From positions 1-11,493 of the forward strand of contig JALSLS010000341.1 of NCBI GenBank assembly GCA_026988195.1: a stretch of DNA of 11,493 nt. Reading direction: 5' to 3'. Under the pieces are notes generated by a model. The model had not been told where the DNA came from and did no database searches. It saw only the letters and a program-made list of their open reading frames with translations. The DNA comes from Methylomonas sp. (GTDB lineage: Bacteria; Pseudomonadota; Gammaproteobacteria; Methylococcales; Methylomonadaceae). A program made the position numbers and the translations under genes. Numbering within the stretch: position 1 is the stretch's first letter; every line of letters starts with the position of its first letter. Positions 6,801 to 11,493 of the stretch are shown here, in pieces.

Positions 6801-9649
6801 CAATTCATTTTGATGATACTAACTTAAATATAGTAGAAGTAAAACCTTACAGCATTAAAGTTAATTCATCTGATCTTTTTGATAAAATTACGGAAATCAA
6901 GGGCATACAATTCTACCCAGGAACCTGTTATACTATTGAACCAAAAAAAGTTGATTTGGAAGTATTTTACAATACTCCACCACATTGGGAGGGAGGAAAT
7001 TTGTCCTTTAAAGATTCAATTACAATATTGGGAGGAGGGATTCGTGTCGTATCAATTTCTGTATCTGACGGAATAACTCAGAATAGCACCTACTATACTT
7101 ATGAATCGGGAGTGACTAGCTTTGAACCAATTGGGATAGATAAAACAATTATAAAAGAGCTTCCTTCTGGTTCTCAAGAATCTGATAAAAATAGGAGGGA
7201 AGAAGCTTTAAAGGAATATAAAAAAGCTCTATACCAAGGGTTTGCAGATATTTTGGCTAATACTCGTGAAGTACCTGTCCCAGGAGTAATGTATGAATAT
7301 GTTACGGTGACAGATCAAATAACACACGGTCAGGAGAATCCAATCATTTTGCCTGGAAAAACCAAATTCCATTTTCAAGTTTTTGAAAAAGAAATGGTAG
7401 AGCATAACATCGTACCTGCTCCAGTAACCCTGACCATCGATAATGACTATGTGGGGAGCGATGGTGGTTGGGATGGAAATGATTCTTATAATGTTGAGTT
7501 AAATAATAATGTAGTGACAATCAAAGACCATTCTTCTAAAGTGGGAAGACTAATCAGCGTCACCACCTCTGATGACAAAGGGAATGCACTTACCAAATCC
7601 ACAAATCAATATGTAGATGATGATCTGGTATTGGCAGATAAATTCAATAACCAAGGAGTCATTCACCAAAGCTTTAGTGAACTGAAAGAGGTTTTTGAAG
7701 GGCCTGAACCCTTAGGGTTGAAGGGTGTAATTAGCAAGAGAGAAGAATATCCTTCAGTACTGTTGAAAACAGTTACAACCAATTATAAAACAGGAATTGA
7801 AGAAACGAGCGAAACGCTAGCCTTCGATTTCTACTCCGGCGCAGTCACTAAAACACTCAGCAGTGATGGGTATGGCAACTATTATGTGTCTGAGTCAACG
7901 CCGGCGTATAGAGTGCCGGAATATGCTGGTAACGAAACAACCGCTGGCATGGGCTTAAAAGTAATGAATCCTAATAACAAACACATGTTGACCCAAGTGG
8001 CGAGCACCAAAGTCTATAAAGTAGCCAGTGCCACAGACCATTCGCCAGTTGGCTTGTTATCTGCTGGGGTGCAAACATGGAGTAATGATGTGGATGTTAT
8101 GATAGGGAATACTAATACAATCAAACAACCTAAAATATGGCGGAAGCACAAGTCCTATGCTTTTGTTGGCGACAAAGATAATTTACAAGCCGATGGCACG
8201 TATAATTACGGTCAATATACAGATTTTACCTGGTGGTCTGAAGCAACAGGCGAGCCTGCTGAAAGTACTAGATGGCAGAAGCAAAGTGAATTGACATTAT
8301 ACGATGTGTATTCCCACGCTTTAGAAGCAACGGATATCAATGGCAACTATGCTGCCACAAAGATGGGATTAGATCAAACTAAAATTAAGGCAACTGCTGC
8401 CAATGCCAGTTATGATGAGTTTGCTTATGCAGGCATGGAAGATGTGCCGGGTGGATTAGGTGAAATACCTGCACCATATATCCATATAGGAGGCAGTGTA
8501 TATGTCCCGGTTGGTTCTGATGTTTCCACTGTAAAAACACATACAGGTGATAATAGTTTGAAACTTACTGCAGGTAAGGAAGGATTTAGATTCACTTCTG
8601 AAAGTGTTAATAAAACATATAGGGTAAGTGTTTGGTCTACCTCACCCAATGCCGATATTAAGTATAAGACGAATAGTGGTGTTGAGCGTGCCGTAAATAA
8701 ATTACCAGTCAAACAAGCAGGAGATTGGTATTTGTTAAGAGCCAATGTAACGCCAAATGAGTTTGATACTTCTCCTGACAACGTAACATTTTACTGTGAA
8801 GCCAAAGAAAACCTCTACCTGGATGATTTTAGGGTACACCCGATAGATGCTGCCATGACCAGTTATGTCTATAATGAGTGGGATGAATTATCACATATCT
8901 TAGATGCCAATAATCTATTTACGGAATATAAATATGATGGCATGGGCAGGTTGGAATCGACCTACAAAGAAACCTTTCAATATGGGGTGAAAAAGATTAG
9001 CGAGGTGAAATATAACTACGGTAGGGATAAAAAACTATTGGCTGAATTTACGCACAGTGGCAATCAATTAGTCAATAAAAATTTATTGTTTAATGCAGTA
9101 GCCAATAGTGCCACATTAGGCACAACCACCTATACATGGGATTTTGGCGATGGTACAAATGTCCAAACTGGCTTAAATGTAAACCATACTTATAGTGCTA
9201 CTGGTGTATATACAGTAAAGCTAAGTGTTTCAAATACAGATTATAGTACGGTCAGTAAGACTGAAGTGATGGTTATAAACAATCCTTTAACCCTAGTTAA
9301 TGTTTGTGCCAACGGGTATATAGGCTATGATTATTGTGGGGAGGTGATGCCCATATCGGGTACCTGTACTTTGGGTACACCTGACAAAGAAAAAGTTACT
9401 TTTAATGTTACGGTGGGTAAGCTCTCTTCAGGATGTTCACCCTATCATTATCAGTGGCAAAAGAAACCCAATAGCTCTTGGGTCAATTTTGGAGGAGACA
9501 GTGATGTAGCCACAGAATTTTTCACTTCAGAAGGAAGCACTGGCATAAGATGTAAAGTGACTGATGCTTGCGGTGCTAATGTTACTTCTAATACGGTAAC
9601 GATTGCAAGGTTTAAAAGTGTAGCTGGCTGTACTGTTGTGGCAGAATAG
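3830..9649 (+). CDS. Giant exported SpvB/RHS-type shell protein with PKD and Ig-like C-terminus, no RHS core
   Basis: This is a 1939-residue protein. Residues 1-31 are a signal peptide (MFRKKG, a hydrophobic core, cleavage near AWA). The region after it (VNLITGDLTYNIPLLEVPG, then YPLSLSYHAGI and WVGLGWTLNPGAITR, about 55-115) is the typical opening of SpvB/RHS-like shell proteins of Bacteroidota. Residues about 128-300 are Gly/Ser-rich with beta-strand alternation. Residues 584-595 (DKNNDGLTDAND) match a calcium-binding EF-hand or thrombospondin-3 loop. Cys684, Cys687 and Cys694 form a CxxCx6C cluster. Residues about 1555-1670 look like a carbohydrate-binding-type jelly roll ending LYLDDFRVHP. 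One or two YD-like repeats follow (about 1678-1711, with TEYKYDGMGRLEST), then a PKD domain (WDFGDG at 1770-1775) and an Ig-like domain (YHYQWQ to the end). RHS toxins normally continue through many YD repeats to a core motif and a variable toxin; all of that is absent. No C-terminal type 9 secretion domain is obvious. The LRR gene starts 43 bp after the stop. Confidence 0.9.
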   Translation: MFRKKGILRATAIFLLLNTINFTFAPTIAWALTAGPTAPEATSFEPVDTTDMVNLITGDLTYNIPLLEVPGPSGGYPLSLSYHAGIMPNEEASWVGLGWTLNPGAITRMVNGYPDDIQESAGSRRDYWKGGNISTWELGVTLGVIGVAGVSASLEFSQDTYQGFGLGTYVGGSVGILGKEGKLSPFSFTAGAGTHAYGGSYASAALSAGFPIKNVGGKAVNTGLKSNLSIGVRTNFNTVQGYGSAGISNGLLGASISASSSGLKGSLASAGGRTTQSNGKAGKISISSSGFKVPIPMPFGSIDLGYEYQRYWSDETAEVKGIGTLYPNYKNAASANDYSFDSYALLDPTLEGGIVDNPAADKVTGGSFPAYDSYNVNAQGLGGSMQPYIFEHMNLFRQNQSNKDNAQVLKYYHTGNYGKSVHFRFNNDFSNKLLSTPASFTGGTATNGNFSHGSYNLTEGSVDSPTEGYKNNHLAGSKHIEYFTNEEIIDGTAKIAGFIDYHKLKEERDISKYNTDLKNQIGGYMITNETGVTYHYALPAYSYGEVQHIQNVEDPAGTFANIENTDAYAYTWYLTAVTGPDYVDKNNDGLTDANDWGYWVKFDYGLWADSYKWRNPAIGTHKDLDGNFENFSYGQKELYYLNIIQTKSHTAVFVKEIRKDGKGVSSLTNGGFSPKAVDFDYPVCDDCYSYDQDCGYELLEYNLYPTSTLALKDIYLFKNDDFKWNLYATNTTYAHSTSFEYPGECPDDDDETETIVYHHGRNVIDIHDITNEIENDFKANALRTIHFNQDYSLTDKTENSFVSAIDVLNTEESANPAKSGKLTLNALRFLGKRGADLLPAMNFTYGKNPDYKKDAYDMWGMYKSDYVDTGNDNENLSRFVSAESSKNVDAWSLTKIKTNLGAEIKIDYESDTYKKPELYFTSLLNVSDVVANESTQEIEIFFYEDAIDLRNVLSKDSKIDLIGVLKFSFTRNSSILCDGGERTVGNDSYEAIHFDDTNLNIVEVKPYSIKVNSSDLFDKITEIKGIQFYPGTCYTIEPKKVDLEVFYNTPPHWEGGNLSFKDSITILGGGIRVVSISVSDGITQNSTYYTYESGVTSFEPIGIDKTIIKELPSGSQESDKNRREEALKEYKKALYQGFADILANTREVPVPGVMYEYVTVTDQITHGQENPIILPGKTKFHFQVFEKEMVEHNIVPAPVTLTIDNDYVGSDGGWDGNDSYNVELNNNVVTIKDHSSKVGRLISVTTSDDKGNALTKSTNQYVDDDLVLADKFNNQGVIHQSFSELKEVFEGPEPLGLKGVISKREEYPSVLLKTVTTNYKTGIEETSETLAFDFYSGAVTKTLSSDGYGNYYVSESTPAYRVPEYAGNETTAGMGLKVMNPNNKHMLTQVASTKVYKVASATDHSPVGLLSAGVQTWSNDVDVMIGNTNTIKQPKIWRKHKSYAFVGDKDNLQADGTYNYGQYTDFTWWSEATGEPAESTRWQKQSELTLYDVYSHALEATDINGNYAATKMGLDQTKIKATAANASYDEFAYAGMEDVPGGLGEIPAPYIHIGGSVYVPVGSDVSTVKTHTGDNSLKLTAGKEGFRFTSESVNKTYRVSVWSTSPNADIKYKTNSGVERAVNKLPVKQAGDWYLLRANVTPNEFDTSPDNVTFYCEAKENLYLDDFRVHPIDAAMTSYVYNEWDELSHILDANNLFTEYKYDGMGRLESTYKETFQYGVKKISEVKYNYGRDKKLLAEFTHSGNQLVNKNLLFNAVANSATLGTTTYTWDFGDGTNVQTGLNVNHTYSATGVYTVKLSVSNTDYSTVSKTEVMVINNPLTLVNVCANGYIGYDYCGEVMPISGTCTLGTPDKEKVTFNVTVGKLSSGCSPYHYQWQKKPNSSWVNFGGDSDVATEFFTSEGSTGIRCKVTDACGANVTSNTVTIARFKSVAGCTVVAE

Positions 9650-9692
9650 GATTAAGAAACTAAAAAACTAACTTTTTATTATTTGAAAAGAA

Positions 9693-11493
9693 ATGATTAT
9701 GAAAATATTCAAGACTAAATTTTTCCAAATACTGATTGCAATTTTTGCACTGCAAAGTGTGACTGTCGTGGGACAGGTGAAGCCGACAGTCACATCTATA
9801 AATTGTCAGGATGACCAGACGGTCTTATCTGCGAAGGGCGAGGGCGCCATCACCTGGTATGCCGCTGATGGTATAACTGCGCTTTACACCGGTGCGACTT
9901 ATAGCATCAACTTAGCAGATGGTGCAGACACACTGTATGTAGAGGACGAAGTAGGAGGTGTTACGAGCGAGAAAAATAGAGTTATAATTTCTAATACTGG
10001 TCAGCCTGGGCTTTCCATCACCAGCTGCGGGTTTGATTTTTTTGGTGATATTAATAATATTATCAGTACGGTTAATAATGTTTCCACCCCTTTTGTTGAC
10101 AGAACAAACGATGACAAAATTCCATGCGCTACGGAGACAGGTACTGGAGAGCGTTTATTGAATATTTTCTCTTACGTAGGACCATTAAAAAAAGACTGTA
10201 ACCGTGTGCTTGTAGATGTATGTGGCAATGATGTGAATCGTCAAAACTATTGGGTAGGTATTGTGGATGATAGAAGAGCAGCAAACTATGCTGCCAATCC
10301 CTATGATTTCAGGATAATTTGGGGGCAAGTACCTGGCAATTACACTTATTATGGCTCTTGCTATGCAGGCGATAGTGAATTTGATAATGAACTATATAGT
10401 GTTCCAAAATTGCTAAATTCAGGATGTGGTCAAAATCACAGTTTTCTAATCAGATTTTTTCAAGTCACTGCGCTAGGAGAAAGGGTTGATATCAATAAAG
10501 GAGATATTGAAGAGGTATTTGACCCGTATTTGGAAGATTCTAACACCACCATTCCGGGTATAGATGCCGGCACTTACAGTTCTGATTACAATTATGGCTA
10601 TGTGGCGGTAGATCTCAAACTAAAAAATAATGCACAACCAATCAGGGCTTATGTATCACATAATTATGCTGGCACTAGGTACTTCAAATGGAAAGGCGAT
10701 GCCTGCCAAACAACCATCACGGAAATAAATACGAATGGCTGGGTTGATGATGCCATTGAACTCCAAGCATTAACAGATCTCTATAACAGTACCGATGGCG
10801 CCAACTGGACCAACAATACCAACTGGTTACAAGGCACAACGATGGCAGAGATTGCTACCTGGCATGGGGTGACCGTGGTGGATGGAGATGTGACTAAGGT
10901 CGAGTTGCAGGGCAATAATCTAAATGGTTTGATGCCTACAAGTATTGGTGATTTAAAAGGTCTAGAGAACCTGTATCTATACACGAATAGTCTAACGGGC
11001 AGTATTCCAACTACATTTGGGAATTTAACAAATTTAACGAATGCGCAGTTGCAGGGGAATGAATTAACGGGCGCCATCCCGAATGAGATTGGAGGAGCGA
11101 CAAGTTTGGTGATATTGTATTTGAATGCGAATGATTTGAGTGGGTCAATTCCTGAAGGCATTGGAAGTTTGGTTAACTTGAAAGATTTCCGAGTACAAGG
11201 GAATCAGTTAACGGGTTCAATTCCTGCGAGTATTGGAGATCTAAGTAGTGCGGAGAAGTTATACCTGAATGGCAATCAATTGAGTGGCTCGATACCGAAT
11301 TCGATTGGTGATTTAACAAACCTGAAGGAATTGTATTTGTACACGAATAGTTTAACAGGTAGTATCCCATCGACATTTGGGAATTTAACAAATTTAACGA
11401 ATGCGCAGTTGCAGGGGAATGAATTAACGGGCGCCATCCCGAATGAGATTGGAGGAGCGACAAGTTTGGTGATATTGTATTTGAATGCGAATG
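9693..11493 (+). CDS. Exported Ig-like and leucine-rich-repeat surface protein (3' end outside window)
   Basis: My translation is open for 600 codons from ATG 9693 to the window edge, with no stop. A second in-frame ATG at 9699 gives a tidier signal peptide (MKIFKTKFFQILIAIFALQS, cleavage after about VVGQ) and may be the real start. Residues about 32-100 look like an Ig-like domain (TSINCQDDQTVLSAKG, ITWYAADG, DTLYVEDEVGG). Residues about 105-345 form a domain I do not recognise, with many aromatic residues and about seven cysteines. Residues 351-399 form the cap often seen before Bacteroidota LRRs (LYNSTDGANWTNNTNWLQG, then WHGVTV). From residue 400 there are plant-type 24-residue LRRs (consensus LxxLYLxxNxLTGSIPxxIGxLTN), with eight complete and a ninth cut by the window end. 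LRRs of this kind bind proteins or glycans outside the cell. The 43-bp gap suggests co-expression with the giant shell gene. A C-terminal sorting domain would lie outside the window. Confidence 0.88.
   Translation, partial: MIMKIFKTKFFQILIAIFALQSVTVVGQVKPTVTSINCQDDQTVLSAKGEGAITWYAADGITALYTGATYSINLADGADTLYVEDEVGGVTSEKNRVIISNTGQPGLSITSCGFDFFGDINNIISTVNNVSTPFVDRTNDDKIPCATETGTGERLLNIFSYVGPLKKDCNRVLVDVCGNDVNRQNYWVGIVDDRRAANYAANPYDFRIIWGQVPGNYTYYGSCYAGDSEFDNELYSVPKLLNSGCGQNHSFLIRFFQVTALGERVDINKGDIEEVFDPYLEDSNTTIPGIDAGTYSSDYNYGYVAVDLKLKNNAQPIRAYVSHNYAGTRYFKWKGDACQTTITEINTNGWVDDAIELQALTDLYNSTDGANWTNNTNWLQGTTMAEIATWHGVTVVDGDVTKVELQGNNLNGLMPTSIGDLKGLENLYLYTNSLTGSIPTTFGNLTNLTNAQLQGNELTGAIPNEIGGATSLVILYLNANDLSGSIPEGIGSLVNLKDFRVQGNQLTGSIPASIGDLSSAEKLYLNGNQLSGSIPNSIGDLTNLKELYLYTNSLTGSIPSTFGNLTNLTNAQLQGNELTGAIPNEIGGATSLVILYLNAN
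10962..11493 (+). repeat. LRR coding array with 360-bp super-repeat
   Basis: The array is made of 72-bp units (24 codons). The units starting at 10962, 11034 and 11106 recur at 11322, 11394 and 11466, exactly 360 bp (five LRRs) later. By eye, 11013-11133 and 11373-11493 are identical over 121 bases, and the identity is cut only by the window end. The 51 bases before this block (10962-11012 against 11322-11372) differ at about 13 positions, many of them silent. Confidence 0.9.

Noticed and set aside
6879..7076. 65-codon + strand frame inside the giant gene
   Set aside because: It is a different-frame overlap within a continuous 1939-codon gene, with no recognisable product.
9650..9692. Intrinsic terminator after the giant gene (AAAAA and TTTTT around CTAAC)
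   Set aside because: The potential stem contains only A-T pairs and would be very weak; the next gene starts 43 bp on and read-through is more likely.
10781..11463. Antisense open frames under the LRR array
   Set aside because: They arise from the 72-bp periodic LRR codons read backwards. The + strand frame is open for 600 codons with clear LRR motifs.

Overview
The window most likely comes from a member of the Bacteroidota, probably Cytophagales-like. The DNA is AT-rich, recognisable Shine-Dalgarno sequences are missing, and two signal peptides end in an -AQ or -GQ cleavage site. The protein families also fit: a SpvB/RHS-type giant shell protein, a plant-type leucine-rich-repeat protein, a short OmpH/Skp-like protein and a small lipoprotein. 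The taxonomic call is inference; no marker gene is present.

All genes are on the + strand. (1) 1-201 is upstream DNA with a weak candidate promoter. (2) 202-1857 encodes an exported protein with a long charged helical region followed by a predicted outer-membrane beta-barrel; it starts at TTG. (3) 1884-2423 encodes an OmpH/Skp-like protein 26 bp downstream, probably in the same operon. (4) 2424-2789 is non-coding and repeat-rich. (5) 2790-3416 encodes a small lipoprotein of unknown function. (6) 3417-3829 is a second repeat-rich gap, built like the first. (7) 3830-9649 encodes a 1939-residue exported SpvB/RHS-like shell protein that ends in PKD and Ig-like domains instead of an RHS core and toxin. 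(8) 9693 to the window end is the 5' 600 codons of an exported Ig-like plus LRR protein that is open at the right edge.

The two gaps around the lipoprotein gene hold four copies of a composite repeat of about 110-180 bp. A copy consists of a phased GAC heptamer tract, a spacer, a GGTGG-closed stem and a palindromic element bounded by CATCT and AGATG. The copies alternate long-stem, short-stem, (gene), long-stem, short-stem, so the two gaps look like duplicated dimers. Separate degenerate 7-bp ATTAGAA-like tracts lie at gene junctions, and one contains the stop codon of the first gene.

Taken together, the genes resemble a cell-surface locus. A barrel protein, a periplasmic chaperone-like protein and a lipoprotein precede two large exported proteins with adhesion-type domains. 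The idea that the first three help place the large ones on the surface is a hypothesis from gene order only; nothing in the sequence proves it.
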